Assembly (NCBI GenBank): GCA_021323555.1
Contig: JAJONP010000016.1
Coordinates: 1-26,625 of the forward strand
Reading direction: 5' to 3'
DNA length: 26,625 bases
From: Gammaproteobacteria bacterium
Lineage (GTDB): Bacteria; Pseudomonadota; Gammaproteobacteria; DSM-16500
Position 1 is the stretch's first letter. The number at the start of each line of letters is the position of its first letter. Of this stretch, positions 6,971 through 15,283 are shown piece by piece. Both the position numbers and the translations under genes were made by a program. The notes under the pieces were generated by a model that worked only from the letters and a program-made list of their open reading frames with translations, had not been told where the DNA came from and searched no databases.

Positions 6971-9157
6971 TTAATGAGGTTCTACAAAACTTGCAATTAA
7001 CCATTTAGTTCCAACAGTGTCAAAACGTACTTGGATGCGCGCATGTTCGCCATGTCCTTCGTATTGTAGCACAGTTCCTACGCCAAATTGGTGATGTGTG
7101 ACGCGTTGGCCTGATCGCATGTCACTCTCATTATCTGCCGTGAATTTTTGAGTGGATGTAGCATAAGTCGTATTTTTATAAGAAGAAAATGTAGGCTGTG
7201 GGCGTGATACTTTTGTTTTGAGTCGAACTTCGTCTTTTAACGCGTCAGGAATTTCAGCAATAAAACGCGAAGGACGATGATAAGTTTCTCTTCCATGCAA
7301 ACGCCGCACTTCCGCATAGGTTAAATATAATTTCTTCATGGCGCGTGTCATGCCAACATAACATAAGCGTCGTTCTTCTTCTAATCCTTTCGGATCATCT
7401 GCCGTTCTATAATGGGGGAAAAGCTCCTCTTCGCAACCACATAAAAAAACCACAGGAAATTCTAAGCCTTTTGCAGAATGTAACGTCATTAGCTGCACAC
7501 CATCAGTCACATTATCCGTTTGGCTATCACCGGCTTCTAAAGCAGAATATGATAAAAATGCAGCTAAGGGAGGCATCTCTTCTGCTATTTCATTGACATC
7601 GAATTGGCGTGCGGCATTGACGAGTTCTTCTAAATTGTCTAACCGCGTTAATCCTTTTTCACCTTTTTCTTTACGATAATGCTCAACTAAACCGCTATTA
7701 TGAATGACGTGTTCGACTTGTTCAAATAAGTCGAGTGATTTTATATCGGCGTGTAATAGCTCAATTAATTTTATAAATCCTGTGAGTGATTGCGCTGCGC
7801 GTGGGGGAAATATTTTTTGTTCTAATAATGTTATCGCTGCTTGCCAGAGAGAAATATTTTTTTGATGGGCATGTTCGCGTAGGCTATCAATGGTGCGATC
7901 ACCAATTCCTCGTGTTGGCGTATTCACAATACGTTCAAAAGCAGCATCGTCATCGCGATTTGAAATTAAACGTAAATAAGCGAGTGTATCTCTTATTTCT
8001 GCGCGATCAAAAAAACGTAATCCGCCATAGACGCGATAAGGGATACCAAATTGCATGAGTGCTTCTTCAATCACGCGTGATTGGGCATTAGAGCGATATA
8101 AAATAGCGACATCACGTAAGGAGTTCCCCGTTGATTGCCATTCACGGATGCGATTGACTAGATAACGTGCTTCTTCCAAATCATTAAATCCTGCATAAAC
8201 AGTAATACGTTCGCCTTCTAAGCCTGATGTCCATAAATTTTTGCCTAAACGCCCTGTGTTATGGGCAATTAATGCATTAGCCGCTTTTAAAATAATACTG
8301 GTGGAGCGATAATTTTGTTCTAAACGTGTTGTGATTGCTTGAGGAAAGTCTTTGCTGAAACGAAAAATATTTTCGATTTTAGCACCGCGCCAACCGTAAA
8401 TAGATTGATCGTCATCACCCACGACCATGATCGTATTTTCTTTGCCTGCCAGGAGACGTGCCCAAGCGTATTGAATCGTATTCGTATCTTGAAATTCATC
8501 GACTAAAATACAGCGAAATCGTTGTTGATACTGCGCTAAGATAACAGGATTATTTGTCCATAAACGATGAACTTTTAATAATAAATCTGCAAAATCAATG
8601 AGCCCTGCGCGTTGACAAGCTTCTTCATAAGCACGATAAATTTTTAGCATGGTTTTGGCGGTGATATCGCCATAATCAGGTATTTGATGTGATTCTAAAC
8701 CTTCATCTTTTTTGGCATTAATAAACCATTGGGCTTGTTTAGGTTGCCATCGATCTTCGTCTAAGTTGAGCATGGCCATAATGCGGCGAATAATGCGTAA
8801 TTGATCATCCGAATCTAAAATTTGAAACCCTTCTGGAAGATTCACTTCGCGCCAGTGTAATCTTAATAACCGATGGGCGAGACTATGAAACGTGCCTATC
8901 CACATGGATTTGGCAGATGCGCCTAAAACAGCTTCAATGCGTGAACGCATTTCATGCGCCGCTTTATTGGTAAAAGTCACGGCTAAGATATTGTGAGGTG
9001 ATAAGCTCTCATTTTGAATTAACCAGACAATTCGGGAGACGAGTACACGCGTCTTGCCGCTACCTGCCCCTGCTAAAATGAGCTGATGACAAAGGGGTGC
9101 GCACACTGCATCGCGCTGTGCGTTGTTCAAAGAATCAAGTAAGATATGTTTTTCCAT
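6971..9157 (-). CDS. uvrD: DNA helicase II UvrD
   Basis: A 728-aa superfamily 1A 3'-5' DNA helicase acting in nucleotide excision and mismatch repair. Motifs in order: NNAQRDAV (Q-motif region, 11-18), Walker A GAGSGKT (30-36), TFTNKAAHEM (61-70), Walker B VDEFQDTN (219-226), GDDDQSIYGWRGA (motif III, 247-259), QNYRST (motif IV), LMTLHSAKGLEFPVVF (motif V) and CYVGMTRA (motif VI). The C-terminus has the Tudor-like RNA polymerase-binding segment (HHQFGVGTVLQYEG ... RIQVRFD), which distinguishes UvrD from Rep. Length matches E. coli UvrD (720 aa). It is divergent from engB across only 30 bp. Confidence 0.97.
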   Translation of the reverse strand: MEKHILLDSLNNAQRDAVCAPLCHQLILAGAGSGKTRVLVSRIVWLIQNESLSPHNILAVTFTNKAAHEMRSRIEAVLGASAKSMWIGTFHSLAHRLLRLHWREVNLPEGFQILDSDDQLRIIRRIMAMLNLDEDRWQPKQAQWFINAKKDEGLESHQIPDYGDITAKTMLKIYRAYEEACQRAGLIDFADLLLKVHRLWTNNPVILAQYQQRFRCILVDEFQDTNTIQYAWARLLAGKENTIMVVGDDDQSIYGWRGAKIENIFRFSKDFPQAITTRLEQNYRSTSIILKAANALIAHNTGRLGKNLWTSGLEGERITVYAGFNDLEEARYLVNRIREWQSTGNSLRDVAILYRSNAQSRVIEEALMQFGIPYRVYGGLRFFDRAEIRDTLAYLRLISNRDDDAAFERIVNTPTRGIGDRTIDSLREHAHQKNISLWQAAITLLEQKIFPPRAAQSLTGFIKLIELLHADIKSLDLFEQVEHVIHNSGLVEHYRKEKGEKGLTRLDNLEELVNAARQFDVNEIAEEMPPLAAFLSYSALEAGDSQTDNVTDGVQLMTLHSAKGLEFPVVFLCGCEEELFPHYRTADDPKGLEEERRLCYVGMTRAMKKLYLTYAEVRRLHGRETYHRPSRFIAEIPDALKDEVRLKTKVSRPQPTFSSYKNTTYATSTQKFTADNESDMRSGQRVTHHQFGVGTVLQYEGHGEHARIQVRFDTVGTKWLIASFVEPH

Positions 9158-9187
9158 AGCGGGCTATTGTATAGAAAAGTATTGACT

Positions 9188-9790
9188 ATGACCAAACCTA
9201 ATTATCAGAATGCGCAATTTATACTGAGTGCTGCGAATCTCAATCAGCTTCCGCTTGATCAAGGCATTGAAATTGCTTTTGTGGGGCGTTCTAACTCAGG
9301 AAAATCAAGTGTGCTGAATAAGTTAGCGCACAATAAAAGTTTAGCACGTGTGAGTAAAACGCCTGGACGCACCCAGCTCATTAATCTTTTTTCATTAGAA
9401 AACAACCAACGTCTAGTGGACTTGCCTGGCTATGGGTATGCAAAGGTACCCATAGACGTAAAATTACGATGGCAAACATGCTTAGAAAATTATTTACGTC
9501 ATCGTCAATGCTTAAAAGGTTTGATCATGATTATGGATATTCGTCATCCGCTCAAAGAATTTGATCAACAAATGTTAGCATGGTGTGCTGAAACTCGCTT
9601 GCCTGTGCATATCTTATTAAATAAAGCGGATAAATTAGCGCAGGGCGCAATCAAAAAGACATTGCAACAAGTCAGTCATGTTATTTCAAAATATCCTAGC
9701 GCAATTACCGTACAAATTTTTTCTGCATTACGGGGCACAGGATTAGATGAGTTGCGTAATACACTAGATCAATGGTTCGCAGAACTTTAG
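9188..9790 (+). CDS. engB: Ribosome biogenesis GTPase EngB (YihA/YsxC)
   Basis: A 200-aa essential GTPase that helps assemble the large ribosomal subunit. G-motifs: G1 GRSNSGKS (33-40), G2 around KTPGRTQ (57-63), G3 DLPGYGYA (78-85), G4 NKADK, and G5 near SALRGTG. An upstream in-frame ATG at 9146 would add 14 residues overlapping the uvrD start. I chose 9188 because the family N-terminus (NYQNAQFILSAAN) begins right after it. No clear Shine-Dalgarno sequence is visible. The stop overlaps the stop of the convergent parA-like gene by 3-4 bp. Confidence 0.95.
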   Translation: MTKPNYQNAQFILSAANLNQLPLDQGIEIAFVGRSNSGKSSVLNKLAHNKSLARVSKTPGRTQLINLFSLENNQRLVDLPGYGYAKVPIDVKLRWQTCLENYLRHRQCLKGLIMIMDIRHPLKEFDQQMLAWCAETRLPVHILLNKADKLAQGAIKKTLQQVSHVISKYPSAITVQIFSALRGTGLDELRNTLDQWFAEL

Positions 9791-10860
9791 GAAGTAAGTG
9801 ATAATATTCTTTGTCCTAATTCTTTAAAAACGGCTGAGAAATTATCTCTGCTAGCTAACATTGTTTTTTCTGCATGGCCAAACACTTTACCAATTGTTTT
9901 TACTTCTTCATCTGTTAATGCGAAAGCAGGTTTTGATAGCTGCTGACTGATTGCGATAAGAGAGTTAAAATCAGGAACGTGTGCCAAGTCATAAGGCTTT
10001 AAATCAGTGCCTTTCAACTCATTTTCAATACGTTTTCTATCTATAATACAGCCAATTTTTTCCATTGAGGGAACCAGTTTTTGATTGACTGCTTCTCTTA
10101 TTTTGTCTATCCATTTTTGAAAAGAGGTCGCAGGTTTTTCATTTCTAGGTCTATATCTTTGTTGGATTGTACCAAGAAACATAGGTTGGTTTCGTATGGG
10201 AAATAATTTGCTATCAAAATTATTATCGGTTTTAAATCTTGCTATTTCAGTATGCCACTTAGTCATATTTTTTTCGAGCGAGTTGATAGCTTGCAAGCAG
10301 AAATAATCAGGCGATGTCGGAACAATAAAATAATCGCTAGACATTAAGATGACTTCATTTAATCCTCCAACGTTCGGACTTAAATCATAAATGAGATAAT
10401 CCATATTTTCTTTTTTTGCAATTTCCTGAAGCATTTTAGGTAAATTACCTGGAATGTTTCGAGTGGCGGGCACTCCTGATGCTATTTTCAATGAAAGACT
10501 GATTTGAGAATCTAAATCGGCAATATCAAGATGGCCAGCTAATAAGAAAAGATTTTCATGGGTAGTTTTTAATAACTTGCCAGATTCAGTTTTGATGTAA
10601 TCATCTGATGAAATTCCGTTGATCAGTGCTGCCACGATGGGCTTCATCGTTAGATTTTGGCGGCTCGAATAAAATAAGTCCATTTGATCATCATTAACAG
10701 CGTTGTAACCTAACACAAGCCCTGTCAAGTTGCATTGGGAGTCTAAATCCACTAGTAAGACTTTTTTGTTAAGCGTAGCTAGACTCCATCCTAAGTTAAA
10801 TGATGTTGTCGTTTTGCTAACGCCACCTTTATGGTTGAATAAACAGATTGATTTTGTCAT
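9787..10860 (-). CDS. Orphan ParA/Soj-type ATPase (KGGVSKTT variant)
   Basis: A 357-aa deviant-Walker ATPase of the ParA/MinD class. The P-loop is FNHKGGVSKTTTSFNLGW (8-25) with signature lysine K11 and P-loop lysine K16; the usual glycine before K16 is serine. From memory this KGGVSKTT form characterises a recurring stand-alone ParA-like subfamily of about this length. Next come LLVDLDSQCNLT (Walker A') and YLIYDLSPNVGGLNEV (Walker B). The middle region FLGTIQQRYRPRNEKPA is where ParA-like proteins position the subdomain after the ATPase core. No ParB gene or parS-like array is in the window, so plasmid partitioning is unlikely; a cargo-positioning, regulatory or mobile-element role is possible. 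It is divergent from the PP2C-type gene. An AAGG ribosome-binding site lies about 8 nt upstream. Confidence 0.82.
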   Translation of the reverse strand: MTKSICLFNHKGGVSKTTTSFNLGWSLATLNKKVLLVDLDSQCNLTGLVLGYNAVNDDQMDLFYSSRQNLTMKPIVAALINGISSDDYIKTESGKLLKTTHENLFLLAGHLDIADLDSQISLSLKIASGVPATRNIPGNLPKMLQEIAKKENMDYLIYDLSPNVGGLNEVILMSSDYFIVPTSPDYFCLQAINSLEKNMTKWHTEIARFKTDNNFDSKLFPIRNQPMFLGTIQQRYRPRNEKPATSFQKWIDKIREAVNQKLVPSMEKIGCIIDRKRIENELKGTDLKPYDLAHVPDFNSLIAISQQLSKPAFALTDEEVKTIGKVFGHAEKTMLASRDNFSAVFKELGQRILSLTS

Positions 10861-10897
10861 TCATAGTACCTTTGGTTTTGCGTTAATGGCTCATGAT

Positions 10898-10961
10898 AAG
10901 TTAGTGTATCTTACTTATTTTGTGCCATTTTTACTACATACTCGTATAAGAACCAACGAGT
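10898..10961. promoter_or_regulatory. Two small inverted repeats in the parA-like/PP2C intergenic region
   Basis: AAGTTAG-N5-CTTACTT (10898-10916, one mismatched pair) and ACTCGT-N10-ACGAGT (10940-10961) lie between the divergent genes. Either could be an operator controlling one or both. The first is 37 bp upstream of the parA-like start. No convincing promoter for the parA-like gene is visible. Functional meaning is speculative. Confidence 0.25.
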
Positions 10962-11017
10962 TAGAAGGAATATTTCCAAAAACGAATGCGGGTTTAATAA
11001 AGAAACGCTATCCGTTA

Positions 11018-11046
11018 TTGATTTTTTATTGAGCATCGTGTAGTAT
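11018..11046 (+). promoter_or_regulatory. Candidate promoter of the PP2C-type gene
   Basis: TTGATT (11018-11023), a 17-bp spacer and TAGTAT (11041-11046), each matching 4 of 6 consensus bases. This would give a 5' UTR of about 37 nt ending with a weak CGAGA ribosome-binding site before the ATG at 11090. Confidence 0.4.
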
Positions 11047-11089
11047 AGCCCACTATTTTTAATGTCTAACTAAATATCGAGAAAAATAA

Positions 11090-13207
11090 ATGGATACGAG
11101 AGCCATTCAAATCAGTTTAGATACTTTTAAAGGAAGAACCACGAAAGTCGCCCACCTTAGCCAGGATAATATTTCTGAGTTTATGACTGCTCGTTTTGCG
11201 CATAAATTTGATCGCAATGTATACCTAGCTTCAGGCAGCACATTTGAGAGAGAAGGAGAGCTTGCAGTTAGTCCTCTTGAGGTACTGGATGCCAGCAAAA
11301 TTACGCCTCTTGTAGCAGAAGGGGATAGATGTAAAGGGTTCATTATGGCAACAGCAGATGGTTATAGCCATGCTGAGCCTTCTTTAATAGCTGCAGCTGC
11401 TGTAGAGGCTTGTGACCGGTTTACTAGCCGCGCAAGTAAAAAGGACCAAGAGTATTTGGCCAGAAATAATGATATAACATCAATATTAGATTTCGCGGGC
11501 CAATCCTGTGAAAGTAAAGAGGGATCTTCTTTGGCAGGCGCTATTATTAAGCAAAAAGAGAACCAGCAAAAGTTTTTCTGCGAGATGGGCAATGTGGGCG
11601 ATGGCATGATTGTTGTGATAGATGGTGAGCAAGGTAAAGTTAAAACAATCATAGGAGCAAGGCAATATGTTCGAGGACTTCTTCCCAATCTCTTAAAATT
11701 GACGCAGGAACACTGTTTGGAAATAGCCCGTTCTCATCAAATGCCTGCTGGTGTATCGAATGCTTATTTTTACCCTATGTCCATCCAAGATTCCCAGCAA
11801 ACGATAGCCCAGGAGGAAATAGTACTTAATCCGGGTGATTTTGTGATACACATGACAGATGGAGTCTGGAGTGAGTTTACCTGTAAAGATACTTATTTCA
11901 TGAAAAAGGGCGATGGGGGGGTTGAAACAGAGTTTGTTGAGCAAAAAGAAGCCTCTGGCAAAAAAGAATATGTCTTTTATCGAGAAAGCAAAATACAACA
12001 AGAAGAATTTGAAAACCTTTTAAAAGAAAAAGATGAATCATCAAATTCGTTTGAGCTTGGCCAAACTTTATTGAATGCTGCGCTAATGGCTCGAGCAAAG
12101 CGTCAAACTCAAAAACAAGCTTTATTAAATTGGCTAGAGGAAAAGGTCCAAGCAGAATATAAAAAGCATTTGGAAAAAATTCCAGAAACTGCGATTGAAG
12201 AAAATCAACCACAGAATCAGAAAGAATTAAGAAAAAAAGCAGAAAATGAATCACTACGGAGTTTTTTTGCAAACATTTCTGATGATCAAAAAAGATATCT
12301 TCAGGAATTTATGAAACACCAAGGGATAAAAGAGGAAGTTATTACTTTAGGTCAGATTATCCAACAATTAAAAATAACACCCGCAGGTGATTGTTCAACT
12401 GTTGCAGTGGTGCAAGTACCGAATGCCGCTGTTGAGAATTTACGACCTTTTTTTGAAAGAGTGACCGATAAAGCAAAATCAATCAATATCTATTACGCAA
12501 TCCAGGAAAGTACTTCTGCATTGAAAAAAGCAAGAGATGCATGGCTTGAGAAAAAAGGGGAGGCGGCGGGCGAAAACGAATCAGGATTTTATAAGACTCT
12601 TATTGACTATCTCAGAAATGAAAAACGTCTTCTTGAATCTACAGAGAAAGATTATAAAAAAGGAGATGTTCGTCAGAATGTATGCTCGTTTTATACGCCT
12701 GAAGAAATGAAAATATTAACGAGCGATTTGATACAAGCTTATATTGCGTTAGGAGAAAATAAACTACTGTATAGCTTAAATGACAAAATAAATCAAAAGA
12801 AAGCAAAACAAGAAGCATTAAAAGGTTTTTTAAATCAGCATTGTCCTTCAGTACATGAAAAAGCTGTTTTTTTTAATTTCTTAGAAGGTATCAACTCCTA
12901 TAATGCCCATGCTAATGAAAGATGGGATCGATTTTTTGGGGTGCGTAATACTAAGAGTTGGAGAGCCACTGTTAAAGAGATTCGAAACGCTGCTTTAGAA
13001 AAATTAATAAAAGAGTGGGAGGCGATACAAGATACGAATGAGAAAATTGCTTTTTTAAAAAATGCAAGGCAGATGAGGATATTTTCCGCTCATCGAAATA
13101 ACTCTCTATTCTTTGGTGCTTTTGGTAGAACAAATGCGCAAATATGGATTGATGCTTTAATTAAGCAAACAGAAATCGATGCAAAGCCAGAGCGACGTAA
13201 TTTTTGA
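11090..13207 (+). CDS. PP2C-type (PPM) protein phosphatase with helical insert and unknown C-terminal domain; candidate effector
   Basis: A 705-aa protein. Residues 1-265 and 415-445 carry PP2C (metal-dependent Ser/Thr phosphatase) landmarks in the right order: ATADGYSHAEPS (87-98, like the DGHGG metal motif), EGSSLAGAIIK (144-154, like GSTA), GNVGDGMIVVIDG (167-179, like vGDSRavL), FVIHMTDGVWSEF (251-263, like the DGxwD motif) and AGDCSTVAVVQV (432-443, like the final D-N motif). The metal-ligand aspartates would be D90, D257 and D434. Between the last two sits a charged helical insert of about 165 residues (270-430), where ordinary PP2Cs have a short stretch. Residues 450-705 are helical and unrecognised. 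There is no signal peptide or membrane segment. By analogy with Legionellales this may be an injected phosphatase, or it may act with the neighbouring ATPase; neither is shown. The PP2C call is by motif spacing only. Confidence 0.75.
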   Translation: MDTRAIQISLDTFKGRTTKVAHLSQDNISEFMTARFAHKFDRNVYLASGSTFEREGELAVSPLEVLDASKITPLVAEGDRCKGFIMATADGYSHAEPSLIAAAAVEACDRFTSRASKKDQEYLARNNDITSILDFAGQSCESKEGSSLAGAIIKQKENQQKFFCEMGNVGDGMIVVIDGEQGKVKTIIGARQYVRGLLPNLLKLTQEHCLEIARSHQMPAGVSNAYFYPMSIQDSQQTIAQEEIVLNPGDFVIHMTDGVWSEFTCKDTYFMKKGDGGVETEFVEQKEASGKKEYVFYRESKIQQEEFENLLKEKDESSNSFELGQTLLNAALMARAKRQTQKQALLNWLEEKVQAEYKKHLEKIPETAIEENQPQNQKELRKKAENESLRSFFANISDDQKRYLQEFMKHQGIKEEVITLGQIIQQLKITPAGDCSTVAVVQVPNAAVENLRPFFERVTDKAKSINIYYAIQESTSALKKARDAWLEKKGEAAGENESGFYKTLIDYLRNEKRLLESTEKDYKKGDVRQNVCSFYTPEEMKILTSDLIQAYIALGENKLLYSLNDKINQKKAKQEALKGFLNQHCPSVHEKAVFFNFLEGINSYNAHANERWDRFFGVRNTKSWRATVKEIRNAALEKLIKEWEAIQDTNEKIAFLKNARQMRIFSAHRNNSLFFGAFGRTNAQIWIDALIKQTEIDAKPERRNF

Positions 13208-13235
13208 CGGGGCTTTTGAGCATGCAAAAAAAGTT

Positions 13236-13340
13236 CGGATTTGAGCCAAGGTCGTGCAAAAATTTTATAAAAATAGCGCAGCATACACGTGTATGTGAGC
13301 AGATTTTTATAAAATTTTCGCACGAGATTGGCCAAATACG
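13236..13340. repeat. Long imperfect palindrome, MITE-like or bidirectional terminator
   Basis: A 105-bp inverted repeat is centred at 13288/13289. The centre is a perfect 14-bp palindrome, CATACACGTGTATG (13282-13295). Flanking arms 13252-13274 and 13303-13325 pair at 22 of 23 positions (core ATTTTTATAAAATTTT followed by GCACGA). Outer parts (TTGGC, CAAAT) pair with one bulge. It lies between two convergent genes (the PP2C-type gene and aroK). The rest of the gap, 13208-13509, has no gene or other signal I can support. Confidence 0.85.
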
Positions 13341-13509
13341 GATTTTGTCTGTGAGAGCGTGAACATTTACAGAGCGACAGCTACGTTGAAGACAAATCTT
13401 AATGCGATTGGCCTGACTAAAACATTAAATGAAATGTATGAGAATGTTCATTTTAACTGTGGCATTCCTTCGCGGAAATTACAAAGTTGGATGGACATTT
13501 TTCAAGGGT

Positions 13510-14043
13510 TCATAGTCCTTTTTTATTGTCCAACCACCGAATAATAGCTTCTGCAACGGCGCGTACACTTTGGTGGTCAGTCATAATATGGTAATCCGCC
13601 AATGAGCGGTAAAGCGGTGTGTGTTCTTCATAGAGCTTTTGGATGACTTCTTCTCGATTAGGTACGCGTAATAATGGACGGCGGGCTTCATTCACGGTTC
13701 GCACGTGCTGATGGTCTAGGGATGCGTCTAAAAACACAATGATTCCGTGTGTGCGTAATAATTCTTGAATTTCGGGTGCGATCACAGATCCACCGCCTGT
13801 AGCGAGTACGGTATTCGGTATGTTAACAAGATCAGCGATGACGCCAATCTCACGCTTACGAAATCCTTCCGCGCCTTCTAAATCAAAGATCCAGCCAATA
13901 TCAACGCCTGTGCGCTTTTCAATTTCTTCGTCTGAGTCATAAAAATTCATATCGAGTTGTTCTGCGAGGTGTTTTCCTACACTGCTCTTGCCTGCGCCCA
14001 TAGGCCCGATTAAAAAAATATTGTGATACTGGTATTTTTTCAT
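13510..14043 (-). CDS. aroK: Shikimate kinase
   Basis: A 177-aa enzyme that phosphorylates shikimate with ATP in the chorismate pathway. Walker A is GPMGAGKSSVG (13-23). Shikimate-binding residues lie in FYDSDEEIE (34-42), EGFRKRE (59-65) and TGGGSV (82-87). The lid arginines are in EARRPLLR (119-126). Full length. It follows pilQ with one base between stop and start, the common gammaproteobacterial pilQ-aroK linkage. The usual neighbour aroB is not downstream here; the next feature is the palindrome and a convergent accessory gene. Confidence 0.96.
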   Translation of the reverse strand: MKKYQYHNIFLIGPMGAGKSSVGKHLAEQLDMNFYDSDEEIEKRTGVDIGWIFDLEGAEGFRKREIGVIADLVNIPNTVLATGGGSVIAPEIQELLRTHGIIVFLDASLDHQHVRTVNEARRPLLRVPNREEVIQKLYEEHTPLYRSLADYHIMTDHQSVRAVAEAIIRWLDNKKGL

Positions 14044-14044
14044 G

Positions 14045-15271
14045 TTAAATAATTATCCTAGGTGTGACAAAAATAAGTAATTCTCGTTTATTGTGCGTGA
14101 CATTTTGCTGTTTGAATAGCCATCCTACAAGTGGAATTTTACATAAAAAAGGGATGCCTTGTTGTTGGTTGTCTTTATTTTCTTCATAAATACCGCCTAA
14201 TACGACTGTTTGCCCACTTTTAATAAGAATATGTGTGTTGATTTGTCGGGTGGTAATAGCTGGAACGCCTAATACAATGCGATTACTGGGTTTATCTTGA
14301 TTGACTTGTAATTGCAGTAATATTTGATTACCTGGCATGACTTGGGGTGTGACTCTTAAACTTAACACAGCTTTTTTAAAAGCAACACCTGTAGCACCAC
14401 TGCGACTTATTTCTTGGTAAGGAATTTCTTCGCCTGATTCAATAAAAGCCGTTTGTTGATTCGCAGTAAATAAGCTGGGATTAGATATTAATTCACCATG
14501 CCCTTCATTTTCTAATGCGGATAATTGCATATGCAACAATGAGCCATCCGTTAATTTAAGAATAGCAAGACCATAGTGGATATTGAATGGTGAAGGGCCC
14601 TCTTCTGAAGAAGTTGCTTGCGGCTCAAGGTGGATACCTAACTCACGCTCAAAATCATTGTCTATATTGGCGAGATGGACTTCAATCAAGACTTGTTGTA
14701 CTGGAACATCTAAGCGTCGAATCAATCCTTCCATCTCATGCAGATGCTCTTCAGTGTCTTGGATGCAGATAATATTAGTACGGACATCGATGTGGACATG
14801 CCCATATTTGGATAATAAACTGTGATTATTATCTTGGAGTAAGTGGGCAATATCTTCTGCTTTAGAATAATGAAGTTGCCAAACACGTGTTTCTAAAGGC
14901 GCTGTTTCATCTACAATGGTATGCAACTTTAATTCTTCTTGTTTGCGTTGAATAAGTTCAGCGCGTGGTACGATATACCAAATATGGCCTATGCGCCATT
15001 TGCTTAATGCATTGGAAGCTAGCAATAAATCAAGTGCTTCGAGAGGCGAGACTTGTTTTAAATGAAGCGATGTTAAGCCGTGAATATCGGAACTAATGAC
15101 TATGTTATTATCAAGCGATTTTGCGATAATACGTAACGCATCTTGTAGGCGCATATTTTGTAAATCTAAAGATATTTTTTTAGAAGGAGGAGTATTTGAT
15201 TGGGCATGAGAAAAATAAGGATAAAAGAGAGAAAAAAATAGCGTGATAAAAAATATTTTTTTTCTAGGCAT
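14045..15271 (-). CDS. pilQ: Type IV pilus secretin PilQ (short form)
   Basis: A 408-aa outer-membrane secretin. A signal peptide (KKIFFITLFFSLFYPYF, probable cleavage after SHA, residue 23) is followed by a STN-like segment (SLDLQNMRLQDALRIIAKSL), a secretin N-terminal module (TRVWQLHYSKAEDIAHLLQ ... IICIQDTEEHLHEMEGLIRR) and the secretin barrel region, from VQQVLIEVHLANID to the terminal RELLIFVTPRIII. Typical PilQ proteins are about 700 residues and carry N-terminal AMIN domains that bind peptidoglycan; these are absent here. A ribosome-binding site, AAGGGA, overlaps the pilO stop region. A related competence or secretion secretin (HofQ/ComE-like) of this length is an alternative name; the pilMNO context favours PilQ. 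Confidence 0.92.
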   Translation of the reverse strand: MPRKKIFFITLFFSLFYPYFSHAQSNTPPSKKISLDLQNMRLQDALRIIAKSLDNNIVISSDIHGLTSLHLKQVSPLEALDLLLASNALSKWRIGHIWYIVPRAELIQRKQEELKLHTIVDETAPLETRVWQLHYSKAEDIAHLLQDNNHSLLSKYGHVHIDVRTNIICIQDTEEHLHEMEGLIRRLDVPVQQVLIEVHLANIDNDFERELGIHLEPQATSSEEGPSPFNIHYGLAILKLTDGSLLHMQLSALENEGHGELISNPSLFTANQQTAFIESGEEIPYQEISRSGATGVAFKKAVLSLRVTPQVMPGNQILLQLQVNQDKPSNRIVLGVPAITTRQINTHILIKSGQTVVLGGIYEENKDNQQQGIPFLCKIPLVGWLFKQQNVTHNKRELLIFVTPRIII

Positions 15272-15283
15272 AAAAAATTTCCC

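Noticed and set aside
9146..9187. Upstream ATG extending EngB by 14 residues
   Set aside because: It overlaps the start of uvrD, and the family N-terminus fits the ATG at 9188.
9158..9187. uvrD promoter (TATACA with TTGGTC)
   Set aside because: The -35 matches only half of the consensus and would lie inside engB; not convincing.
9787..10860. Plasmid partition locus (parA of a replicon)
   Set aside because: No ParB partner, centromere-like repeat array or replication gene nearby; the flanks are chromosomal housekeeping genes.
11362..12272. Several minus-strand ORFs of 100-124 codons within the PP2C-type gene
   Set aside because: They are opposite-strand shadows of a gene with coherent motifs, with no ribosome-binding sites or recognisable domains.
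13359..13544. 61-codon ORF on the plus strand after the palindrome
   Set aside because: No ribosome-binding site, it runs into the aroK 3' end on the opposite strand, and its composition does not look like a conserved protein.
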